DNA from: an uncultured Actinomycetes bacterium
GTDB lineage: Bacteria > Actinomycetota > Thermoleophilia > Solirubrobacterales > 70-9
Direction of reading: 5' to 3'
Assembly: GCA_946479725.1 (NCBI GenBank)
Contig: CAMLHB010000032.1
Span: 1-18,186 of the forward strand
DNA length: 18,186 nt
Shown here: piece by piece, positions 7,013-15,151 of the stretch
Layout of the letters: each line of letters starts with the position of its first letter
Numbering within the stretch: position 1 is the stretch's first letter
The notes under the pieces: model-generated
Database searches by the model: none
The model's input: the letters and a program-made list of their open reading frames with translations, nothing else
Told to the model about the DNA's origin: nothing
Translations under genes and position numbers: made by a program

Positions 7013-8029
7013 ATGACGACTGGACTCGAGGGGATGGAAGCCAAGCCGGCCGAGGATGATGACGCCTGCGTCGCCGGTGCATCGACCGCGGATGTGCTGC
7101 GCCTGCTCAGCGCCGGCGCCACCGGCGCGATCCTGATGGCTCTGGGGAAGGGGCCGCTGCGGACGAAGACGCTGACCGAGCAGGTGCCGGGCTACGCGCC
7201 GCGGACGATCTACCGCTACGCGAACAAGCTGGCCGAACTGGAAGTGGTCGATCGCGAAGAGGAGCCGGGTGTCCCCTCCAAGGTCACCCACACGCTCAGC
7301 GATCCCTGCGGTACCGAGCTCTACCAGCTCGTCAGCCGTTTCGCCGACGCTTCTCTGACGCGGCTCCCAGACGGGCGGATCGACGCCCACGCCTGGGCCT
7401 CGCTCGGCCTGCTTGCCGATCTATGGGAAGCGGGGATGATCGAGGAGCTGGCCTGCGAGGCGCGCTCGCCGACCGAACTCGCCCAGGGCGACCACGGGCT
7501 CAGCTACCACCAGGTCAACCGCCGCGCCGGTCTCTTCAAGGCGGCGGGGCTGCTCAGCGAGTCGGAGGGCAAGGGACGGCGTCGCTGCTACGGGCTGACC
7601 GAGAAAACGCGGCGCAAGATGGGGCTGCTGGTCGGGATTGCCCGCTGGCGCCAGCACCACGTCGTCGCCGAGGACGAAGAAGGGATGACGGCGCCGGAGA
7701 TGGCGACCGTGCTGCGGACGGCGCTGCCGCTGGTGCGGCTGCCCGCGCACGCTGGCAAGTGCCTGCGCCTCGAGGTTCGCGGCGAGCTCGATCCTGCCGG
7801 CGCCGAGGCGGAGGAGGTATGGGCGGAGGTCGAGGCCGATGGGACCGTCCACAGCTGCGCGACCCCGCCGGCCGAGCCGGACGCCTGGGGACGCGGCACG
7901 GTCGAGCACTGGACCGCGGCGATCCTCGAAGGCAGCACCGACGGCGTCCTGGTCGGTGGCGAGGAGGGAGTCGCGGGGGCTTGCTTCGAGGGCCTGAACG
8001 AGACCCTCTGGGCGCTGGCCGCCTTCTGA
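7013..8029 (+). CDS. Tandem winged-helix DNA-binding regulator (HxlR-like)
   Basis: This 338-residue soluble protein appears to contain two winged-helix domains in a row. The first is about residues 25-115 (LRLLSAGATGAILMALGKGPLRTK..., then TIYRYANKLAELEVVDREE, a recognition helix and wing), and the second about 130-215 (SLGLLADLWEAGMIEELA..., then VNRRAGLFKAAGLLSESEGKGRRRCYGLT). Both follow the HxlR/MarR-like helix-helix-wing pattern. Residues from about 220 to the end look like a small alpha/beta domain of unknown role that could bind a ligand or mediate pairing. It reads as a transcription regulator, but target and signal are unknown. It is separated from ddl by 95 bases and has its own ribosome binding site, so it need not belong to the wall operon. 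It ends convergently with qng1, 23 bases away. Confidence 0.75.
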   Translation: MTTGLEGMEAKPAEDDDACVAGASTADVLRLLSAGATGAILMALGKGPLRTKTLTEQVPGYAPRTIYRYANKLAELEVVDREEEPGVPSKVTHTLSDPCGTELYQLVSRFADASLTRLPDGRIDAHAWASLGLLADLWEAGMIEELACEARSPTELAQGDHGLSYHQVNRRAGLFKAAGLLSESEGKGRRRCYGLTEKTRRKMGLLVGIARWRQHHVVAEDEEGMTAPEMATVLRTALPLVRLPAHAGKCLRLEVRGELDPAGAEAEEVWAEVEADGTVHSCATPPAEPDAWGRGTVEHWTAAILEGSTDGVLVGGEEGVAGACFEGLNETLWALAAF

Positions 8030-8052
8030 CGCGACCTCTGGGCAGCGGCGGA

Positions 8053-8994
8053 TCAGTAGGCGGTGTTGCGGGAGCGCAGCCGCGGCAGCGACTTGTAGCG
8101 GCGGTCGCCGCCGCGGTTCCAGAGGGCGCTGTCGATCTCGGCGGGGGTGAGGGAGCGACCGCTTACCGCCGCGAGCAGCTCGACCGCGTGGACGGCGGCG
8201 GCGCGCAGCTCCACCTCCTGCGGTGAGCCGTGCACGAGCAGCTCTTCGGCTTCGATCGCTGCGAGCAGCTCCGGGTCGAGTTCCAGAACCCCGTCTACCC
8301 GCAGCACGTGGGGGACGAGGTTGTCGGCGAAGGCGGTGAGGCGCTCGCCTCCGGGCAGCGACGCGACCCCCGCCCGCTCGAGATCGGCGGCGGCGAGCTG
8401 AGCGCGCTTGAAGAAGGGGACCTCGCGTCCCTCGAAGGTCGAGACGTCGGCGAAGGCGTCCCAGGCGGCGAGCCGTGCCGCCAGCTCGGGGGTCGAATCG
8501 ACGCCGGCGACGAGCTCGAGGTAGCGGCCGCCATGACCGGCAAGGAGGTGGGCGCCGACGTCGCGCAGCGCTGCGGCGTAATCGGCCATCAGCGGGTGGC
8601 CCGGATCCTGATCGAGCACCGCGGCGATGCTGGCGGCATCGAGTGCCGCCAGCTCCTCGGCGCTCCAGGGTCCCGCCGCGGCGAACCGCTCGCGCACCCC
8701 TGCCGCCATCGTCGCGTAGCCGCTGTGGCCGGGGCGCTTGCGGATCGTCGGCCACCAGCCGGAGCCGAAGTTGATCGCGTTCATGCAGATCGCGAAGGCG
8801 GCGGCCGCTTCGGAATCCTCCGCCGTTTTGGGTTGGTCCACCCGACTTTGACCCCACCCCGGTGTGGCCGCCGCCGACTCCAGGCCCGCCGCGTACGCCG
8901 TGATCGCACCCTCCTCGATCCGCACGAATCGCGCCCGCCCCATCACCCAGGCGCAGGCCGCACGGACTTCGTCGGGAAGGGACACTGGAGCCAT
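8053..8994 (-). CDS. qng1: Queuosine 5'-phosphate N-glycosylase/hydrolase (Qng1, DUF2419)
   Basis: This 313-residue protein matches the Qng1 (formerly DUF2419, human C9orf64) queuosine-salvage family, which releases queuine from queuosine 5'-monophosphate so that it can be put back into tRNA. Landmarks in family order are NAINFGSGWWP (72-82), KRPGHSGYATM (86-96), FFKRAQLAAADL (194-205), LTAFADNLVPHVL (219-231), the segment EVELRAAAVHAVELL (260-274), DSALWNRG (288-295) and an Arg-rich end RLRSRNTAY. Length and order agree with full-length family members, and the Asp/Glu-containing motifs forming the pocket are present. Queuine would then need a transglycosylase that accepts it; none is in this window. 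The ATG at 8992-8994 shares bases with a plus-strand ATG of an acetyltransferase remnant. No clear Shine-Dalgarno site precedes it. Confidence 0.88.
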   Translation of the reverse strand: MAPVSLPDEVRAACAWVMGRARFVRIEEGAITAYAAGLESAAATPGWGQSRVDQPKTAEDSEAAAAFAICMNAINFGSGWWPTIRKRPGHSGYATMAAGVRERFAAAGPWSAEELAALDAASIAAVLDQDPGHPLMADYAAALRDVGAHLLAGHGGRYLELVAGVDSTPELAARLAAWDAFADVSTFEGREVPFFKRAQLAAADLERAGVASLPGGERLTAFADNLVPHVLRVDGVLELDPELLAAIEAEELLVHGSPQEVELRAAAVHAVELLAAVSGRSLTPAEIDSALWNRGGDRRYKSLPRLRSRNTAY

Positions 8995-9133
8995 GAACCA
9001 GTCAGAGATACACGTTCGCCGGTCGACTGTGGAGGACGCCTGGGCGATTGCGCGTGGGCTTCACCAACAGAGAAGGCGGCCCCGAAGGCCCGCCGATGTG
9101 CACTCGCAATCGAGTGGGCCGAAGCCGAACTGA
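8993..9133 (+). pseudogene. Remnant of a GNAT acetyltransferase N-terminus
   Basis: A 46-codon frame starts at the ATG at 8993, whose bases overlap the qng1 start on the other strand. Its first residues, IHVRRSTVEDAWAIARGLHQQ over residues 6-26, resemble the first strand and helix of GNAT N-acetyltransferases ('iRrATpeDaeaIa..h'). After residue 26 the translation turns into Arg/Pro-rich sequence without family features and ends at 9131-9133, where a GNAT domain needs about 120 more residues. A second frame ending at 9145-9147 carries AIEWAEAELNPNA, which could be a scrap of the same fold. The reading is an internally deleted gene; a short real peptide is possible but less likely. Confidence 0.4.
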
Positions 9134-9172
9134 ACCCGAATGCCTAATCGCCGCCGGAGGTCGAAGACGGCG

Positions 9173-10474
9173 CTACGCAGCGCCGTTCCCGTTGCTCTCG
9201 CCGCGGTAGGGCCCCGGCTTCGGCCGGGGTCGGCCGCCGGGGAAGGCGAGGCGGAGGATCGTCCGCTGCACCATCCCCAGCTGCTGGAGGAAGGGGCCGC
9301 TGTTGTACGGCAGGCCGTAGCGCTCGCAGACGGCCTTCACCTGCGGGGCGATCTCGGCGTAGCGGGTGCTCGGCATGTCCGGGAAGAGGTGGTGCTCGAC
9401 CTGGTAGCTGAGGTTGCCGCTGGCGACGTGGAAGAGCGGGCTGCCGTCGATGTTGGCCGAGCCGGTGAGCTGGCGGATGTACCAGCCTCCCCTGCTCTCG
9501 TCTTCGACCTCCTTCGGGGAGAAGGTGTAGGTCTGGTCGGGGAAGTGGCCGCAGAAGATGATCGCGTAGGCCCACACGTTGCGGGCGATGTTCGCCGTCG
9601 CGTCGGCCTTGGCGGTGGCGCGGAAGGTCTTGGCGCCGCTGTCGAGCGCGGCTTCGACCACGGGCGCCCAGCGGCCCCGCCGCTTGCGGCCGACCCGCCC
9701 GGCCCGGCCGAGGATCCCGCGCGGCCGCCGCCGCTGCCGGCGCGTCTCCACCACCGCGTCGATCGCCGTGGCTGCAACGGCGCTGACCAGTGGCCAGGCG
9801 ATGTAGTCCTTGACGATCTGGCTCTTCGCCTTGCCGGCGATCCCCTTCAGCTCCCGCTTCACTTGGTGCATCGGCTTGCGGCCCTTGCGGATCGCCTCGA
9901 AGTCGAGGTCGTGCAGCGCCACGCCCCACTCGAACAGCGCCGCCAGGATCAGGTTGTAGAGCGGCTGGGCGAGGTAGACCGGGTGCCACTTCTGCGCCGG
10001 GTCGATCCGCATGATCTCGTAGCCGAGGTCCTTGTCCTTGCCGCGGATGTTGGTGTAGGTGTGGTGGACGAAGTTATGGGAGTGCTTCCAGGCCTCGGCG
10101 GTGGAGGCGGTGTCCCAGTCCCAGGTAGAGGAGTGGATCCGCGGGTCGTTCACCCAGTCCCACTGGCCGTGCATGACGTTGTGGCCGATCTCCATGTTCT
10201 CGAGGATCTTCGCGGCCGAGAGCGCGGCGGTTCCCGCCGCCCAGGCGCCGCGGTTGCGGGAGGCCAGCAGCAGCACCCGCCCGAGCACGGCGAGGCGGCG
10301 CTGCATCTCGATCATGCTCTCGATGTAGCGGCGGTCGCGTTCGCCGAGCTCGCCCATGACGCGATCGCGGATCGCGTCGAACTCGCGGCCCAGCTCGTCC
10401 AGCTGCTCCTCGGAGAGGTGAGCGAGCGGGCTCTCGGCATGGGTGTCGACCGGTGGGGTTGCGGTGGTGGTCAT
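9173..10474 (-). CDS. Membrane fatty acyl desaturase (DesA3-like)
   Basis: This 433-residue di-iron desaturase should introduce a double bond into long-chain acyl-CoA or lipid acyl chains at the membrane. The three histidine boxes are complete: HNVMH (98-102), HNFVHH (133-138) and QVEHH (358-362). Other family segments are KDKDLGYEIMRI and FCGHFPDQTYTF. It resembles mycobacterial DesA3, which is likewise paired with a reductase gene. An Arg-rich stretch (about 244-269, roughly half Arg or Lys) sits between the membrane part and the segment ANIARNVWAYAIIFCGHFP, where I recall family members being shorter; this looks like an insertion. The stop lies just after the acetyltransferase remnant. It follows the reductase by 21 bases, with a weak GAGAAAGAG ribosome binding site, and is probably co-transcribed with it. 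Confidence 0.92.
   Translation of the reverse strand: MTTTATPPVDTHAESPLAHLSEEQLDELGREFDAIRDRVMGELGERDRRYIESMIEMQRRLAVLGRVLLLASRNRGAWAAGTAALSAAKILENMEIGHNVMHGQWDWVNDPRIHSSTWDWDTASTAEAWKHSHNFVHHTYTNIRGKDKDLGYEIMRIDPAQKWHPVYLAQPLYNLILAALFEWGVALHDLDFEAIRKGRKPMHQVKRELKGIAGKAKSQIVKDYIAWPLVSAVAATAIDAVVETRRQRRRPRGILGRAGRVGRKRRGRWAPVVEAALDSGAKTFRATAKADATANIARNVWAYAIIFCGHFPDQTYTFSPKEVEDESRGGWYIRQLTGSANIDGSPLFHVASGNLSYQVEHHLFPDMPSTRYAEIAPQVKAVCERYGLPYNSGPFLQQLGMVQRTILRLAFPGGRPRPKPGPYRGESNGNGAA
9212..9229. other. GC-rich hairpin with a TTCG loop inside the desaturase 3' end
   Basis: CCCCGGC, TTCG, GCCGGGG form a perfect 7-base-pair stem. In plus-strand RNA the loop is the exceptionally stable C(UUCG)G tetraloop. 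It lies within the last 20 codons of the minus-strand desaturase and downstream of the plus-strand acetyltransferase remnant. No T run follows on either strand, so it is not a standard intrinsic terminator, but it could slow polymerase coming from the plus strand. Confidence 0.5.
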
Positions 10475-10495
10475 CTCTTTCTCAGTCCTTGTCTC

Positions 10496-11593
10496 TCATA
10501 GTGCGATTTTCACGTCACCTTCGGGTGCGTTGACGCAGGTGCGCACCATTTCGTCCTCCTGGCCGTAGACCTCGCCCGTGCGCAGGTCCCTCACCTGCCC
10601 CTCGCAGAGCCGGCCGATGCAGGTGTGGCAGATCCCCATCCGGCAGCCGTAAGGCAGGTCGGCCCCCGCCTCCTCGCCGGCGACGAGGATCGGGGTGCCG
10701 CCGTCGCAGGCGGTCTCGAGGCCGCTCTTGAGGAAGCGGATCGTCCCCCCCTCGCCGGCCACCGCCTCGCCGCCAATCACCGGCTGGAAGCGCTCCATCT
10801 CCAGCAGCTCCGGGTCGCCCTCCTCGCGCCAGTGCTGGACCAGCGCGTCGAGCATCTCGCCGGGGCCGGAGGCGTAGGCGTGCCGCTGGCGCCAGTCGGC
10901 GCAGATCTCGTCGAGGTGAGAAGGGGCGACGCGGCCGGCCTCGCCGGTGATCTGCAGGTGCGGCCGGTAGCCGGGCCGGCGCTTGTCGAGCTCGCGCAGC
11001 TGCTCGCCGAAGATGACGCCGTCGGCGGTCCGCGCCGAGTGGACGTGGACGACGTCGTCGAGGGCGTCGTCGCGGTCGAGGCTGCGCAGCATGCTCATGA
11101 TCGGGGTGATGCCGCTGCCGGCGCTGATGAAGAGCAGCCGCTCGGGCGGCGGGTCGGGCAGGACGAAGGTCCCTTCGACACCGCCCAGGCGGACGACGTC
11201 GCCGGGCCGCGCCCGGTGGACCAGGTAGGGGGAGACCTTCCCCGCGTCGACCAGCTTCGGGGTGATCCCGATCAGCCCGTCGGGGCGGCCGGGGTCGGTG
11301 GTCAGCGAGTAGGCGCGCCAGTGGTGGACGCCATCGACGATGACGCCGATCCGCAGGTACTGCCCGGGCCGGTGGCCGAGCCAGTCGTAGCCGGGTCGGA
11401 TCAGGACGGTGACCGCGTCCGCCGTCTCCCGCTCGATCCGCTCGATCCGCCCGCGCAGCTCCTGCGTGGACCAAAGCGGGTTGATCAGTTCCAGGTAGTC
11501 GTCGGGCAGCAGCGGCGTGAACAGCGAGCGCACGGCATGAAGCGCCCGCTGGCGCACCTTGGGAACGTTGGGTACGGCGCCTCGCTCTGCCAT
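10496..11593 (-). CDS. Flavin/[2Fe-2S] oxidoreductase, electron donor to the desaturase
   Basis: This 365-residue cytoplasmic reductase should pass electrons from NAD(P)H through FAD and an iron-sulfur centre to the desaturase encoded downstream. Domain order: an N-terminal helical extension; an FAD-binding barrel with RAYSL (93-97); an NAD(P)-binding domain with ISAGSGITP (156-164) and YASGPGEM; and a C-terminal plant-type ferredoxin domain with Cys317, Cys322, Cys325 and Cys353 (CX4CX2C...C). It resembles Rv3230c, the partner of DesA3 in Mycobacterium. The ATG at 11593 has no clear Shine-Dalgarno site; a TANNNT hexamer at exactly -12 to -7 relative to that A suggests a leaderless transcript. 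A 16-base palindrome lies just upstream. Confidence 0.92.
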   Translation of the reverse strand: MAERGAVPNVPKVRQRALHAVRSLFTPLLPDDYLELINPLWSTQELRGRIERIERETADAVTVLIRPGYDWLGHRPGQYLRIGVIVDGVHHWRAYSLTTDPGRPDGLIGITPKLVDAGKVSPYLVHRARPGDVVRLGGVEGTFVLPDPPPERLLFISAGSGITPIMSMLRSLDRDDALDDVVHVHSARTADGVIFGEQLRELDKRRPGYRPHLQITGEAGRVAPSHLDEICADWRQRHAYASGPGEMLDALVQHWREEGDPELLEMERFQPVIGGEAVAGEGGTIRFLKSGLETACDGGTPILVAGEEAGADLPYGCRMGICHTCIGRLCEGQVRDLRTGEVYGQEDEMVRTCVNAPEGDVKIAL

Positions 11594-11599
11594 CGCCTG

Positions 11600-11605
11600 A
11601 TGCTA
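11600..11605 (-). promoter_or_regulatory. Putative -10 box for a leaderless reductase-desaturase mRNA
   Basis: On the minus strand these bases read TAGCAT, fitting the actinobacterial TANNNT -10 element. If transcription begins seven bases after its last T, the first base of the mRNA is the A of the reductase ATG (11593). That explains the missing Shine-Dalgarno site. No good -35 was found, which is common for such promoters. Confidence 0.5.
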
Positions 11606-11619
11606 CACCGATCAATGTA
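11604..11619. promoter_or_regulatory. Palindromic operator candidate, TACA-N2-GATC-N2-TGTA
   Basis: The plus strand reads TACACCGATCAATGTA. Twelve of the 16 positions are symmetric (TACA/TGTA arms and central GATC). The palindrome overlaps the upstream edge of the putative -10 box, where a bound repressor would block RNA polymerase. A TetR-like or FadR-like lipid-responsive factor is plausible, but no such regulator is identified in the window. The 84-base gap (11594-11677) is notably AT-rich just around this site. Confidence 0.45.
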
Positions 11620-11677
11620 ATGGTTTTGTGACGATCCTCCGGACCGCCCCCCGCACCTATACCCACGCCCCCCGGAA

Positions 11678-13204
11678 TCAGTCGATCAGCTTCACGTCGC
11701 TGATCTCGATCTGGTAGCGGCCCGCCTGGTCGCGGGCCGGGGAGGCGCGGTTGAACCAGATCAGGAAGTACTTGGCGGGAGAGCCGAGGTGGAGTTCGAT
11801 TTCCTCGCTGCTGGAGGCGTCGGTGACCTCGCCGACCGGTTCGCCCCATTCGGAGAGTTCTGCCGGCGGCCCGGAGGGGGTGGCGAAGATCTGGGCGTCC
11901 CAGCCGGGGGTGGGGGACCGGACGATCATCTCGGTCGGCTTCGACGTCGACTTGGCGGTGACGTAGAGGCCGACGCCGGGGTCTTCGCCGGACTTGGTGC
12001 CGGCGAAGGTGTCGGAGTCGTAGTGCTCGCTGCTCCAGGCGGTCGTCGTCGGGTTGCCGTCAACGGCGAAGCTGACGGTCTCCGGGTCCTCTTCGTTGTC
12101 GCCGGCGGGGTCGTAGTCGGTGGCGCCCGAGAGCGCGACGGTCGAGCCCTTGCCGTTGAGGGCGCCACCACCACCGGGCCCGTCGCCGCTGCCGATCAGC
12201 TGGAGGGCGAGCAGGATCGCGGCCGCGACCAAGACGCTCAGCCCGATCAGCAGCCACGGCCGCCGCCCGCCGCCACCGGAGAGCTTGCGTTCGGCCGGCG
12301 GCACCGCGTCGAGGACGCTCGTCGCCTCGCCGGTCGTCGCCCCCGCCCGCGCCGCCTCGACCTCGAGCGCGGTGCCGAGGTCGTCGATCAGCTCGCCGAC
12401 CTCCTGGTAACGCTCGGCCGGGTCCTTGGCGGTCGCCCGCTCGACCACCATCGCCGCCGCGGCGGAAAGCTCGGGACGGCGCTGCTGGACGTCGGGCAGC
12501 TCCTCGTTGACGTGTTTCATCGCCACCCCCACCTGGCTGTCGGCGTGGAAGGGGACCTGGCCGACCAGCATCTCGTAGAGGACGACCCCGAGTGAGTAGA
12601 TGTCGGAGCGCTGGTCGACCTGGTGGCCCATCGCCTGCTCGGGGGCGACGTAGTCGGTGGTGCCGAGGACGCGGCCGGTCGCCGTCATCCCGTCCTGCTC
12701 GAGCTGGCGGGAGATCCCGAAGTCGGTCAGCTTCGCCCGCCCCTCGGAGTCGATGAGGACGTTCTGCGGCTTGATGTCGCGGTGGACCATGTTGCGGTTG
12801 TGGGCGACCGTGAGGCCGCGGGCGATCTCGATCGCGTAGGCGAGCGCCTCCTGCGGATCCAGGGCGCCGACCCGGTTGATCCGCTGCTTCAGCGTCTCCC
12901 CCTCGACGTATTCGAAGACGATGTAGGGGTGACCGCCGTCCTCGCCGGCGTCGATCACGGCGACGACGTTGGGATGGGAGAGCTTCGCCACCGCGCGCGC
13001 CTCCTGGCGGAAGCGCTGCAGCTGGTCCTCCTGCTCGGACATCTCGCGGTGCATCACCTTCACCGCGACCGAGCGGTCGAGCGTCGTGTCGCGGGCCAGG
13101 TAGACCGTCGACATGCCGCCGCTGCCGAGCTTCGCCTCCAGCTTGTAACGGCCGGAGAGCACGGTCCCGATCATCTGCGAGCTAGTGGAGGGGCGGTTGG
13201 GCAC
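11678..13204 (-). CDS. Transmembrane Ser/Thr protein kinase with a discoidin-like ectodomain
   Basis: This 508-residue kinase appears active: GSGGMSTV glycine loop (28-34), VAVK (Lys49), helix-C Glu68, HRDIKPQN (Asp143), DFG (Asp161), a Thr-rich activation loop and APE (187-189). One membrane span at about 317-337 leads to about 170 external residues. The ectodomain begins with acidic YDPAGDNEEDPE, then AVDGNPTTTAWSSEHY, and ends AKYFLIWFNRA..., a pattern resembling the galactose-binding/discoidin fold found in actinobacterial wall kinases and the C-terminal part of mycobacterial MviN. It has no PASTA repeats, so its ligand should differ from that of the PASTA kinase. The GTG at 13202-13204 was kept; the ATG at 13172-13174 (residue 11) is a real alternative, and neither has a clear Shine-Dalgarno site. 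It follows purM by 41 bases. Confidence 0.92.
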   Translation of the reverse strand: MPNRPSTSSQMIGTVLSGRYKLEAKLGSGGMSTVYLARDTTLDRSVAVKVMHREMSEQEDQLQRFRQEARAVAKLSHPNVVAVIDAGEDGGHPYIVFEYVEGETLKQRINRVGALDPQEALAYAIEIARGLTVAHNRNMVHRDIKPQNVLIDSEGRAKLTDFGISRQLEQDGMTATGRVLGTTDYVAPEQAMGHQVDQRSDIYSLGVVLYEMLVGQVPFHADSQVGVAMKHVNEELPDVQQRRPELSAAAAMVVERATAKDPAERYQEVGELIDDLGTALEVEAARAGATTGEATSVLDAVPPAERKLSGGGGRRPWLLIGLSVLVAAAILLALQLIGSGDGPGGGGALNGKGSTVALSGATDYDPAGDNEEDPETVSFAVDGNPTTTAWSSEHYDSDTFAGTKSGEDPGVGLYVTAKSTSKPTEMIVRSPTPGWDAQIFATPSGPPAELSEWGEPVGEVTDASSSEEIELHLGSPAKYFLIWFNRASPARDQAGRYQIEISDVKLID

Positions 13205-13245
13205 TTACGCCGCCAACGTTACGACGCCCGGCGCTGTCAGGCGGC

Positions 13246-14240
<995 letters not shown>

Positions 14241-14244
<4 letters not shown>

Positions 14245-14342
14245 TTGCCGGATTCTTTCAGGCGCCGCGGCAGGTCTAGCGGAGGCTCGAAAACGTATTC
14301 GCGCCCGACCCTCCGCCGTTCTAGGAAGCCGCGTTCGCGCAT
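14241..14342 (-). CDS. 33-codon small ORF between uppP and purM
   Basis: On the minus strand an ATG at 14340-14342, five bases after the uppP stop, opens a frame of 33 codons ending at TGA 14241-14243, which overlaps the purM start (GTGA). The peptide is highly charged: it contains RGFLERRRVGREYVFEPPL followed by LPRRLKES. Third positions are mostly G or C (about 24 of 32), as in real genes here. The same frame is open further upstream inside uppP, and the segment RERGFLERRRVGREYVF resembles the wing of a winged-helix domain, so it might be a truncated relic. No strong Shine-Dalgarno site is seen. It may serve mainly to couple translation of uppP and purM. No family is recognised. Confidence 0.45.
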
Positions 14343-14347
14343 CCAAA

Positions 14348-15151
14348 TTAGCTTGGAGATTTGGATAAACGCCGAAAGACCAGCGCCGCCAAGGCGAGCC
14401 GGTAGGCGGCATAGGGCCAGAGGGCGCGGTCGCGCTCGACCAGGCGGATCAGGCGCTGGGAGGCGAGGGTGGAGGCGAAGGAGGCGGCGACGCCGACGGC
14501 GAGGGAGCGGCGCAGCTCCGGGGTGGTGCCGCGGCGGGCGAGGCGGGTGCCCTTGAGGGCGGTGGCGCCGACGATGATCGGCAGGGCGATCGTCCGCGAG
14601 AGCAGGTTGGCCTGGTCGCGGGAGAAGCGGCGCCAGCGGGCGGCGGCGAGGGTGACGCCGTTGCGGGAGACGCCGGGGGCGAGGGCCGCCGCCTGGGCGA
14701 CGCCGAGCGCGAGGCCGTCCATCGCCGTCGCGTCCCCGCGCCCGCGCCGCTGCGGCCGGCGATCGGCGACGAGCATCGCCGCCGCGCCGGCGAGGCGGCC
14801 GGAGGCGGTGGCCCGCGGCCCGCCGAGGTGGCGCTCGATCGGGCGCTCGAGGGTGTAGCCGACGACCGCCGCCGGCAGGAAGGAGAGGCCGAGCAGGAGC
14901 GCCCGGCGGCCGTCGAACTGGCGCAGCTCCTCGGCGATCGTCCGCCGCTGGCCGATCAGCAGCGCCAGCGCGGCGCCGGTGTGGAGCGCGACCTCGAAGC
15001 TCTTGCGCAGCTCCGGGTCGACCTGCTCCCAGTCCCAGCCGGCGAGCCAGGGGACGAGGACGATGTGGGCCGAGCTGGAGACCGGCAGCAGCTCGGCCGG
15101 GCCCTGGACGATCCCCAGCGCGACCGCGCGCGGGGCCGGGATCCCGCTCAA
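14348..15151 (-). CDS. uppP: Undecaprenyl-diphosphate phosphatase (UppP/BacA)
   Basis: This 267-residue membrane enzyme converts undecaprenyl pyrophosphate to undecaprenyl phosphate, recycling the lipid carrier of wall synthesis and conferring some bacitracin tolerance. The two signature regions are present: QGPAELLPVSSSAH (16-29, with Glu20 and His29) and APGVSRNGVT, where the usual SRSG reads SRNG. Several hydrophobic spans and a normal length support the call. The start is a TTG at 15149-15151 overlapping the dedA stop (TTGA); sequence before it belongs to dedA in another frame. The product acts on the same lipid pool that DedA proteins transport, so the coupled pair makes functional sense. 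Confidence 0.92.
   Translation of the reverse strand: MSGIPAPRAVALGIVQGPAELLPVSSSAHIVLVPWLAGWDWEQVDPELRKSFEVALHTGAALALLIGQRRTIAEELRQFDGRRALLLGLSFLPAAVVGYTLERPIERHLGGPRATASGRLAGAAAMLVADRRPQRRGRGDATAMDGLALGVAQAAALAPGVSRNGVTLAAARWRRFSRDQANLLSRTIALPIIVGATALKGTRLARRGTTPELRRSLAVGVAASFASTLASQRLIRLVERDRALWPYAAYRLALAALVFRRLSKSPS

Noticed and set aside
8030..8052. A bidirectional terminator between the convergent regulator and qng1 genes
   Set aside because: The 23 bases contain no inverted repeat or T run.
9140..10501. A 453-codon open frame on the plus strand opposite the desaturase
   Set aside because: It mirrors the desaturase codons, shows no membrane or domain pattern, and the minus-strand protein has all three histidine boxes.
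14245..14412. An N-terminal extension of PurM by 56 codons
   Set aside because: The extension has no family similarity, overlaps uppP by about 65 bases, and the GTG at 14242-14244 gives the normal PurM start.
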